A stretch of DNA of 64,000 bases from Pseudoxanthomonas sp. CF385. GTDB lineage: Bacteria; Pseudomonadota; Gammaproteobacteria; Xanthomonadales; Xanthomonadaceae. The stretch lies in NCBI RefSeq assembly GCF_900104255.1, contig NZ_FNKZ01000001.1:558001-622000 (forward strand). Reading direction: 5' to 3'. The notes beneath the pieces are model-generated. The model saw nothing but the letters and a program-made list of their open reading frames with translations, was not told where the DNA came from and made no database searches. Made by a program: the position numbers and the translations under genes. Below, piece by piece: positions 18,407 through 25,363 of the stretch (positions are counted from its first letter, which is position 1; each line of letters starts with the position of its first letter).

Positions 18407-21385
18407 TCAGAACTCGTAACTCGCGGTCAGCGTCAGCCTGCGCGGGTCGACGAAACTGCGCGGGTGCTTGTAGTTGTATGCCGCCGCACCGCCGCCGTCG
18501 TTCCAGATCTCCACCACGCGGTAGTAATCCTGGCTGTCGAACACGTTCTGCACCATCAGCCCGAGCTTCAGGCCCTTCGCCCAGGTGGGCGCGTAGTCCA
18601 CCCGCAGGTCCACCGTGGTCGCCCACGGCACGCGGCCGGAGGTGCCGCGCGGATGCAGGCTGTCGTCGACCGAGTAAGGGGTGCCGACGCCTTCGCCGCA
18701 GTAGAACGAACCGGCACCGTACTGCACCGCTTCGCCGTCCGGGCCATCCGACGGGTAGATGCCGAAGCAGTTCACCGGACGTCCGCTCTGCGCGATCAGG
18801 TTCGCGCCGACGCGCCACTGCTCGTTGATCTGGTAGGCGCCGAACACCTTCAGGCTGTGGCGGCGATCGTTGGGCAGGTAGCCGTAGGAGCCGTCCATCA
18901 GGCCGGGGAAATCGAAGTCCTGGGTGATGCCGGCGTCTTCCTGGGCGATGTCGGACTTCACGTAGCCTTCGGTATTGCCGCGGCTCTTGGACCAGGTGTA
19001 CGAGGCCTGCATGAACCACCTGTCGTCCCAGGCGCGCTCCAGCATCAGCTCCACGGCCTTGTACTTGCGCTTGGCGACCGGCAGCCCCAGCGCGCTGCCC
19101 GGGATGTTGACCACGGTCAGCTCGCCGGTGCCGTTCAGGTCGACGTTGGCCGACAGGTCCTTGCCCGGATTGGTCAGGAAGCAGTGCGACAGGGCCTCGG
19201 CGATCGCCGCCGCATGGTCGGCCGAATAACCGTTGGCGAGCGCCCAGGTTTCGGCGCCGCTGCCCGCGCACATGTCGTCCATGCCGGACTTGAGCTCGCG
19301 GTAGACGCCGCGCATCCCCAGCGTCCACTTCGGCGCGAACTGCCACTGCCAGCCGGCGATGAACTCGTCCTGGTACATCGGCTCCAGGTTGTTGTCCACC
19401 ACCGTGCGCGGATCCTTGATCTCGCCGTCGCTGCTGTAGTTGCGCGGACCGACCTGGGGACCGACCGTCGGGATGCCGGTCACCGGATCGATCGCGGTGA
19501 AGGTGTACCACTCGTTGTAGTCGAGTTCGGCGCCGGCCAGGCGGACGTTGGTGTTGGCGTAGACCGGGATGTAGTAACGCCCCACGTTGCCGAACACCTT
19601 CAGCGTCGAGTCGCCCTTGGCGTCCCACGAGAAGCCGAGGCGGGGCGACCAGGTGTCCTTGATGTCGATGAAGGTGCCGCCCTCGGCATTGAGGTTCTCG
19701 AATGCTTCGTTGCGGATGCCCAGGTAGGCCATCCAGCGGTCGTTGACCTGCCAGGTGTCCTCCACGTACCAGGCCTTGTTCTTGGTGGTGAACGTGCCGC
19801 CGTTGTCGAGCACGCGCAGGCGGACCATCTCGGTGACGCCCGTCGGCACCACCACGCCCGGCGCCACGGTCGTGCCCGGCGTGGTGTTGTAGTAACGCCA
19901 GTACACGCCGCCGGAGTACGAGGAGCCGTCGACGGTGATGAACTCTTCGTTGTCCAGGCCGAAGCGGAGGGTGTGGTCGCCGAGCAGCCATTCGCCGTCG
20001 ACGCGGAACGCCTTGCGCGTATCGCCGGCGTCCGGGATGCGCATGTCGTAGTCGATGTAGCAGCCGGCCACGCCGATCGGCGGCGTACCGGCGTTGCGCC
20101 CGTCCAGGATGTAGGGGCAGTCTTCCGAATTGGAGTTCTCGTTGCCGCGCGAGTACTTGCCGTAGCCGTACAGCGCCGAGAGGGTGAAGGCATCGGTGAT
20201 GTAGCCGGTCCACTTGGCGATGTAGTTGTCGCCGCCGGTGGTGCGGCGGAACGTGCCGATGGGGTCGCCGCCGCCGACCGACAGGTCGCCCGCGGGGCGC
20301 TGGTAGGTGACGCCCTCCTCGATCGCCTTGTCGCGGAAGGCGGTGAGCTCGAGCCGGTGGTCGTCGTTGATGTACCAGTCCAGCTTGACCAGGCCCTGCG
20401 GCGAATCGATCGTGGACTTGTCGTGGCCGTTCTCGTAGTCGAGGACCTCTTCGTCGCGCTGGCCCTGGAACAGGCCGAAGAAGAACAGCTTGTCCTTCAC
20501 CAGCGGACCGCCGCCGTACACGTTGTAGGTGGTCGTATCGACCTTGGATCCGCTCTCGACGATGCGGAAGTCGCCGTCGCGCTCCGGATCGTGCGCGAGC
20601 GCGCGGCCGCTGGACAGCGAGTCGGGGCTCCAGAACACATTGGCCCCGCCCTTCCATTCGTTGGTGCCGCGCTTGGTGGTGACGTTGAGCACGCCGCCGA
20701 GCGAGCGGCCGAATTCCGCGCCATAGCCGCCGGTCTTGATCTGCTGCTCGGCGATCGCTTCGAACGGCACCTGGTTGAATTCCAGGCCGGTGACGATGTT
20801 GGTGACGTTGAAGCCGTTGACGTAGTAGACGTTCTCCGCCGCCGAGCTGCCGCCGAACGACGCGACGTTGCCGAAGCGCGCATCGCCCTTGACCGTGCCT
20901 GGCGCGAGCAGCGCGACGTTGGTGATGTCGCGCGAGACCGGCAGGCGGTCGATCTGGGCTTCGGTGAAGATCGTCACCGATTCGACCGACGAGACGTCGA
21001 TGGGATTGACCGCTGCGGAGCCGACGACGGTGATCGTATCCAGGGTGGCGGCCCCGCCTGCGACCACGAAGGAGACGTTGCTGCCAGTGCCGGTGTTGAC
21101 CGCCACCTCGCGCGTGCTCGTGGCGCCGGCCGCATCGGTGCGGGTGACGCGGTATTGGCCGGGAGGCAGGGCGCCGACGCGGAAGTCGCCGCTGGTACCG
21201 ACGCTGACGGAGCGCTCGAGTCCGGTACCCACGTGGGTGACCGTGATCCGGTCGCCCTCCGCCGCCTGGCCGAACACGCTGCCGGTGGTGTTGGACTGCG
21301 CCTGTACGCCACTGGCAAAACAGGCGCCAAGCGCCAGGCTGAGCGTGGTGATGCGGAACTGCTTGCGTATGCGGCCTCTGTTCAT
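18407..21385 (-). CDS. Oar/CarO-like TonB-dependent receptor
   Basis: 992 residues from the ATG at 21385 (AAAGGA upstream); an in-frame start 36 bases earlier lacks support. After a signal peptide (LALGACFASGVQAQ) comes a carboxypeptidase-regulatory-like domain (about 30-100; GDFRVGALPPGQYRV). A plug (AVNPIDVSSVESV, IKTGGYGAEFGRSLGGVLNVTTK) and a long barrel ending ASYEF follow. This domain order defines the Oar-like receptors common in xanthomonads, often linked to peptides or polymers as substrates. A 35-base element shared with the 16227-16904 gene lies 127 bases upstream. Confidence 0.9.
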   Translation of the reverse strand: MNRGRIRKQFRITTLSLALGACFASGVQAQSNTTGSVFGQAAEGDRITVTHVGTGLERSVSVGTSGDFRVGALPPGQYRVTRTDAAGATSTREVAVNTGTGSNVSFVVAGGAATLDTITVVGSAAVNPIDVSSVESVTIFTEAQIDRLPVSRDITNVALLAPGTVKGDARFGNVASFGGSSAAENVYYVNGFNVTNIVTGLEFNQVPFEAIAEQQIKTGGYGAEFGRSLGGVLNVTTKRGTNEWKGGANVFWSPDSLSSGRALAHDPERDGDFRIVESGSKVDTTTYNVYGGGPLVKDKLFFFGLFQGQRDEEVLDYENGHDKSTIDSPQGLVKLDWYINDDHRLELTAFRDKAIEEGVTYQRPAGDLSVGGGDPIGTFRRTTGGDNYIAKWTGYITDAFTLSALYGYGKYSRGNENSNSEDCPYILDGRNAGTPPIGVAGCYIDYDMRIPDAGDTRKAFRVDGEWLLGDHTLRFGLDNEEFITVDGSSYSGGVYWRYYNTTPGTTVAPGVVVPTGVTEMVRLRVLDNGGTFTTKNKAWYVEDTWQVNDRWMAYLGIRNEAFENLNAEGGTFIDIKDTWSPRLGFSWDAKGDSTLKVFGNVGRYYIPVYANTNVRLAGAELDYNEWYTFTAIDPVTGIPTVGPQVGPRNYSSDGEIKDPRTVVDNNLEPMYQDEFIAGWQWQFAPKWTLGMRGVYRELKSGMDDMCAGSGAETWALANGYSADHAAAIAEALSHCFLTNPGKDLSANVDLNGTGELTVVNIPGSALGLPVAKRKYKAVELMLERAWDDRWFMQASYTWSKSRGNTEGYVKSDIAQEDAGITQDFDFPGLMDGSYGYLPNDRRHSLKVFGAYQINEQWRVGANLIAQSGRPVNCFGIYPSDGPDGEAVQYGAGSFYCGEGVGTPYSVDDSLHPRGTSGRVPWATTVDLRVDYAPTWAKGLKLGLMVQNVFDSQDYYRVVEIWNDGGGAAAYNYKHPRSFVDPRRLTLTASYEF

Positions 21386-21511
21386 CGGTCCTTTCCGTGT
21401 CTTGGGGAAAAAGCGGGGCACTGGCGCGATGCCGCCGGCCAGAGGTCGCGACGTTAGGGAGCGCGGAGGCGGTGCCGCGAATGCATGTGGTCAGGATGAA
21501 GATGCGCCGCC

Positions 21512-21546
21512 GCCGAAAGTCACGGTGACGTCCGGCAGGGGGCATG
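21512..21546. repeat. Copy 2 of the 35-base repeated element
   Basis: Same orientation as 16994-17028, with the palindromic core GTCAC-G-GTGAC. It lies 127 bases upstream of the minus-strand Oar-like receptor start, inside a 458-base region without a convincing gene. Confidence 0.6.
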
Positions 21547-21680
21547 ACGAATGGCGGCGGACACCGGTCACTCTGAGGTGCAGCGCATGCGGGCCGCGCG
21601 CGCGGCGCCCTAGCCTGTCCGCATGGACGGCACCGCAGGTACGGGCCGCCGGATACGCAGGCACTCTCTCCCTCGGCGGC

Positions 21681-21706
21681 GGCCGGTATGCGCACCGCCT
21701 TTTTTT
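21681..21706 (+). terminator. Intrinsic terminator on the plus strand with no annotated gene before it
   Basis: Stem GG-C(bulge)-CGGT / ACCG-CC around an ATGCGC loop, followed directly by seven T. The neighbouring genes are both on the minus strand, so this would end an otherwise unseen plus-strand transcript. Confidence 0.55.
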
Positions 21707-21821
21707 CAGGGAATGCGCGTGGTCCGCGCGTGCAGCAGCGCTGGGGAGCGGGCCTTCGGTCGACACGGGCATGCCTGAGCCCTGCCTTGCGTCCGCAAGG
21801 CGGTGGGTCATCGGATCGAGG

Positions 21822-21839
21822 CGCGACGGGTGTCGCGCG
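21822..21839. terminator. Hairpin 3' of the first STAS gene
   Basis: Stem GCGCGAC / GTCGCGC with a GGGT loop, four bases past the minus-strand STAS stop codon. A second hairpin (GCCTTGC / GCAAGGC, 21785-21802) follows. No T-run is present. Confidence 0.4.
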
Positions 21840-21843
21840 GACC

Positions 21844-22221
21844 TCACTCCTCGCCGTCGAGGATCCGCCGCTGCAGCGCGTCCAGGTAGGCATCGGCGTC
21901 CGCGGTGGATTCGAAGATCTCGTCCATCGGCACGGCCTGGACGATCTCGATGACCTTGCGGATCTGTTCCTGCGGATGCACGACCAGCAGGCGGCCTTCG
22001 TGCGGTGCGAGCGCCTTGCGCGCCTTCAGGATGCAGCGGACGCCGGCGCTGCTGATGTAGTCGAGGTGGGCGAGGTCCAGCACCAGCGCCTGCGGACGGG
22101 AGGCGAGCATCGGTGCGAGCGCCTCGTCGAGTTGGGTATGGCTGAGCGTGTCCAGCCGGCCGCTGAGCAGCACGTACTGGTTGCCGTTCACCGGCGGGTA
22201 GACCTCAATCTCCAATGTCAT
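21844..22221 (-). CDS. STAS-domain anti-sigma factor antagonist, copy A
   Basis: 125-residue single STAS domain. The phosphorylatable serine lies in LDYISSAGVR, the hallmark of SpoIIAA/RsbV-type antagonists that bind a serine-kinase anti-sigma factor when dephosphorylated. It aligns with the STAS gene upstream (22324-22710) at about 72 of 120 residues, so it is a tandem duplicate. It is separated from that gene by about 100 bases, unlike the overlapping genes of the rest of the module, and may be transcribed with them or separately. Confidence 0.9.
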   Translation of the reverse strand: MTLEIEVYPPVNGNQYVLLSGRLDTLSHTQLDEALAPMLASRPQALVLDLAHLDYISSAGVRCILKARKALAPHEGRLLVVHPQEQIRKVIEIVQAVPMDEIFESTADADAYLDALQRRILDGEE

Positions 22222-22323
22222 CGGGCATCTCGGTGCGACGGATGTGCCGGGTGGGGTGGCCCGGGTATGGAGGGGAGGAGGTCGGATCGTAAAGCAAAAG
22301 CGGGACGAAGCGACCGACGCCCG

Positions 22324-22710
22324 TCAGTCGTCGTCCTCGTCGGCGCGCAGGACCTTGCGCTGCATCGCATCCAGGTAGGCATCGGCTTCCGCGGTCGACG
22401 AGAAGATCTCGTTCAACGGCACCGCCTTGACCATGTCCAGCACCTTCTGAATCTGCGGTTGCGGATTCACCAGCAGGACCTTGCCGCCATGCGGCGCCAG
22501 CGTCTTGCGGGCCTTGAAGATGGAGCGGATGCCGGCGCTGCTGATGTACTCGAGGCCCGACAGGTCCAGCACCAGCGAATGCAGCTGCCGCGACAGCAGC
22601 GGTGCCAGCGCTTCGTCCAGATCCTCGTAGGTATGCGTATCGAGGCGGCCGCTGACCGCCACGCGCTGGCTGCCCTTGCCCGGCGGCAGGATGTCGATGC
22701 CCAGGCTCAT
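22324..22710 (-). CDS. STAS-domain anti-sigma factor antagonist, copy B
   Basis: 128 residues, from the ATG at 22710. It carries the same ISSAG phosphoserine motif and an acidic C-terminal tail (ADEDDD). Its start overlaps the stop of the RsbW-like kinase gene by four bases (ATGA), so it is translationally coupled to that kinase and is the more likely primary partner. The frame remains open further upstream, but that reading overlaps the kinase gene. Confidence 0.9.
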   Translation of the reverse strand: MSLGIDILPPGKGSQRVAVSGRLDTHTYEDLDEALAPLLSRQLHSLVLDLSGLEYISSAGIRSIFKARKTLAPHGGKVLLVNPQPQIQKVLDMVKAVPLNEIFSSTAEADAYLDAMQRKVLRADEDDD

Positions 22711-23144
22711 GGTCCGTTCTCCTCGGTGGGGATGCGCAGCGTCAGCCGCAGCACGTTGTAGTTGCCGTCGCGCACGTAGTGGGCGTCCTCGGAGACCTGG
22801 CGCACCAGGTGCAGGCCCAGGCCGCCGGTCGGGCGGTCGAGGATGTCGGCATCGAGGTCGGGCGGCGGCTGGTCGAGCGGATTGAACGGAACGCCGCTCT
22901 CGCGGAACTCGAGCGTCAGCAGGCGATCGCGGATGCCGATGTCCACGCACAGCTCGTGTTCCTCGGCATCGACGCGGGCGAGGTCGCCGTGCTCGATCGC
23001 ATTGCTCGCCAGTTCCTCGACGATCAGCCGCACGTCGCACTGGATCGCGCGGCTGACGCCGTTGTTGGCCAGCACGGCCTCGAGCGACGCGTTGAGGTCG
23101 TCGACACGGGCGTGCTCACGGGGAATGAACAGTCGCATCTGCAT
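22707..23144 (-). CDS. RsbW/SpoIIAB-like serine kinase (GHKL ATP-binding anti-sigma type)
   Basis: 145 residues of the HATPase_c_2 type. The N box is VEELASNAIEHGD and the G1/G2 region is ILDRPTGGLGLHLVRQVSED. Such proteins phosphorylate STAS antagonists and sequester a sigma factor or another partner. The ATG at 23144 is supported by AGGAGA six bases upstream. The gene overlaps the phosphatase gene by 29 bases and the copy B STAS gene by four, forming a phosphatase-kinase-antagonist operon. No sigma factor gene is adjacent, so the target is unknown. Confidence 0.88.
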   Translation of the reverse strand: MQMRLFIPREHARVDDLNASLEAVLANNGVSRAIQCDVRLIVEELASNAIEHGDLARVDAEEHELCVDIGIRDRLLTLEFRESGVPFNPLDQPPPDLDADILDRPTGGLGLHLVRQVSEDAHYVRDGNYNVLRLTLRIPTEENGP

Positions 23145-25143
23145 GCGCGGTCTCCTGTGATGGCGGAGCTTCGGGGGAAGCGGGATCGCTGTCCAGCCGG
23201 CGGCGGATGGCCAGCACGGTGATGTCGTCCGACTGCGGTGCGCTGCCGGTAAATGCGTGAACTGCGGCGATCAGGCCTTCGCACTGGTCGCGCGCGTTCG
23301 CGCCCGGGCGCAGCGCGCCGGGGATGCGCTCGGGACCGAATGCCAGGTTGTCGGGATCGAACGCTTCGGTGATGCCGTCCGTCCACGCCAGCAGGGTGGC
23401 GCCGGCCGGCAAGCGGCCCGACCACAACGGGAACGCCTCGCCCACTTCGAAACCCAGCGGCGGGCCGGGCTGCAGCGGCAGTTCCTCGTGGCGTCCGTCG
23501 GCCTGCAGCAGCAGCGGCGCATCGTGGCCGGCGCTGGCCAGCACGCACTCGCCGGTGCGCACGTCCACGCGACCGCACAGGACGGTGGCGAACATGCAGG
23601 CATCGTTGCCCTGCACCAGCCGGCGCGAGGCTTCGGCCAGCACGCGCTCGGGGCTGGCGTGGCTGCTGGCCGCCACCTCCAGCACGGTCACGGTGCGCGC
23701 CATGAACAGCGCCGCGGGCACGCCCTTGTCGGAGACGTCGCCGATGGCGAACCACAGCACGTCGGTACCGGTTTCGATGAAGCTGTAGAAATCGCCGCCC
23801 ACGGCCTTGGCCGGTTCCAGCCGCGCATACGCTTCCAGGTGGCTCTGCTCGCGGTCGATCACCCGGCCCGGCGGCAACATCGCCTGCTGGATCTCGCGCG
23901 CGATGGACAGCTCGCTCTCCAGCTTCTGCCGCGCCGCCGTCATGTCCTCGATCTCGCGCAGCTGCTGCCGGATCGATCCGCGCGCGTGTTCCAGCGTGCG
24001 CGCCATCTGGCCGACTTCGTCGCGGCGGCCCACGTACGGCACGGGCATGGCGTAGTCGCCTTCGGCCAGGCGCGCGGCGGAGGTCGACAGGCGTTCGACC
24101 GGCTGGCTGATGTGGCGCGCCAGCTTGCGCACCACCAGCATGCAGACCAGCGCCAGCAGCGCGCCCACCGCGGCGAGCATCCACAGCGCCTGGTTGAGGC
24201 GTTCGGTGATCAGCTCGTACGACTGCGCGACCAGCAGGTTCCAGCCCGTGTCGCCCACCGGCTCCACGACGGTGTAGCGCCGCTCGCCGGTCACGGCATC
24301 GACGTGCGCGTGCTGCAGCGGCTGCCGCAGCCTGACCGCCTGCGCGGCCTCCTGCAGGTCCGCGCGACCGGCGCGGCGGATGTAGTCGTCCAGCGTTTCC
24401 AGCCGGTCGACCGTCACTTCCGGATTGAGCGCCAGCGTGCCCGCCGGCGCCACCAGCGTCACCCGCCAGCCGGGCAGGTTGGCCAGCGATTCGACCATGT
24501 CGGTGAGGTTGGCCAGCGGCAGGTCCAGGCTGACCATGCCGCGGGTGCGCGCGCCGCGGCCGGGGTCGCGCAGCGGCATGTTGTAGGTGACCATCCAGAC
24601 GGCGCCGGCGGTCTGGTTGAGGTAGGGCTCGGACCACCACCCGCCCGGCGATGCCACGGTGCGCTGGTACCAGCCCTGGGTGCGGTACGGATAGCCGTCG
24701 GCGACCAGGTCGCGGTCGCGGCCGTTCGCCGCCACGTAGCGGGCGAAGGGCACGTCCTCGCGCGTGCGGGGCTCCAGCACCAGCAGGCCGCCGGCGCAGC
24801 CGGGCGTGGCCTTGACCATGGCGCGCAGCGTGGCGGTGAGTTCGTCGGGCGCCAGATTGGCCGCGCCCACCAGGTCGGAGATGCCGTGCGTGGTGATGGT
24901 GACCACGCGCATCGCGTTGTCCAGCCGCTGCACCGCTTCCTGCGCGCTGGCCTGGGTGTCGCGGCGCGCGTTGTCGAGGATCATCCGCCGCGCGAACCAC
25001 GCCGTCGCCACCACCAGCAGTACCAGCAGCACCACGTTCACCAGGCCCGCCCACAAGGCGATGCGCGTGCGCAGGCTGCTGCGCCAGTGCGAAGCACCGG
25101 CGGCCGCTGTTGGCACGACGTTCCCTGGCACTGCGTCTTGCAT
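23116..25143 (-). CDS. Membrane SpoIIE-type PP2C phosphatase with Cache and HAMP domains
   Basis: About 675 residues from the ATG at 25143. A membrane segment (IALWAGLVNVVLLVLLVVATAWFA) leads to an extracytoplasmic Cache-like sensor (about 40-315). A second membrane segment (ALWMLAAVGALLALVCMLVV), HAMP and a coiled coil precede the PP2C domain (GGDFYSF, FAIGDVSDKGVPAALFMA, LAWTDGITEA). It would dephosphorylate one or both STAS proteins in response to an external signal. Alternative upstream starts (25176, 25197) lack a ribosome binding site and would run into a palindrome at 25183-25198. Confidence 0.88.
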   Translation of the reverse strand: MQDAVPGNVVPTAAAGASHWRSSLRTRIALWAGLVNVVLLVLLVVATAWFARRMILDNARRDTQASAQEAVQRLDNAMRVVTITTHGISDLVGAANLAPDELTATLRAMVKATPGCAGGLLVLEPRTREDVPFARYVAANGRDRDLVADGYPYRTQGWYQRTVASPGGWWSEPYLNQTAGAVWMVTYNMPLRDPGRGARTRGMVSLDLPLANLTDMVESLANLPGWRVTLVAPAGTLALNPEVTVDRLETLDDYIRRAGRADLQEAAQAVRLRQPLQHAHVDAVTGERRYTVVEPVGDTGWNLLVAQSYELITERLNQALWMLAAVGALLALVCMLVVRKLARHISQPVERLSTSAARLAEGDYAMPVPYVGRRDEVGQMARTLEHARGSIRQQLREIEDMTAARQKLESELSIAREIQQAMLPPGRVIDREQSHLEAYARLEPAKAVGGDFYSFIETGTDVLWFAIGDVSDKGVPAALFMARTVTVLEVAASSHASPERVLAEASRRLVQGNDACMFATVLCGRVDVRTGECVLASAGHDAPLLLQADGRHEELPLQPGPPLGFEVGEAFPLWSGRLPAGATLLAWTDGITEAFDPDNLAFGPERIPGALRPGANARDQCEGLIAAVHAFTGSAPQSDDITVLAIRRRLDSDPASPEAPPSQETAHADATVHSP

Positions 25144-25182
25144 GCCGCCCCCGAGCCTTCCCCCTGTGTCGATCATAAGCGC

Positions 25183-25198
25183 ATTGCAATGTTGCAAT
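25183..25198. promoter_or_regulatory. Perfect palindrome between the phosphatase gene and aceE
   Basis: ATTGCAA-TG-TTGCAAT, two 7-base arms around TG, in the divergent spacer. It is AT-rich against a GC-rich background. It could be an operator for either gene; I do not recognise the regulator, and it does not match the E. coli PdhR consensus. Confidence 0.4.
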
Positions 25199-25363
25199 AC
25201 GGCAAAGGTCTTATTTTGGTGCTTCGATTGTCCCGGGACAGCTACGTTGTGTCCGTTCCATACGCCTGCGTAGCCAGGTCCCCCGCGGGGTGCGTGCGTT
25301 ACACTTCAGGGTCTACAAGAATCGGCGACGCCACGCCCCACGCGCGGCGCAACAGGAGTGGGA

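Larger units (their letters stand above)
21386..21843. other. 458-base intergenic region without a convincing gene
   Basis: Between the Oar-like receptor start and the stop of the first STAS gene. It holds the 35-base repeat (21512-21546), a plus-strand intrinsic terminator (21681-21706) and two hairpins on the STAS side (21785-21802 and 21822-21839). The only longer open frames are arginine- and proline-rich and look like GC-driven artefacts. Confidence 0.6.

Noticed and set aside
21491..21847. 118-codon minus-strand open frame between the receptor and STAS genes
   Set aside because: No ribosome binding site, low-complexity Arg/Pro composition, and it contains the 35-base repeat and the terminator.
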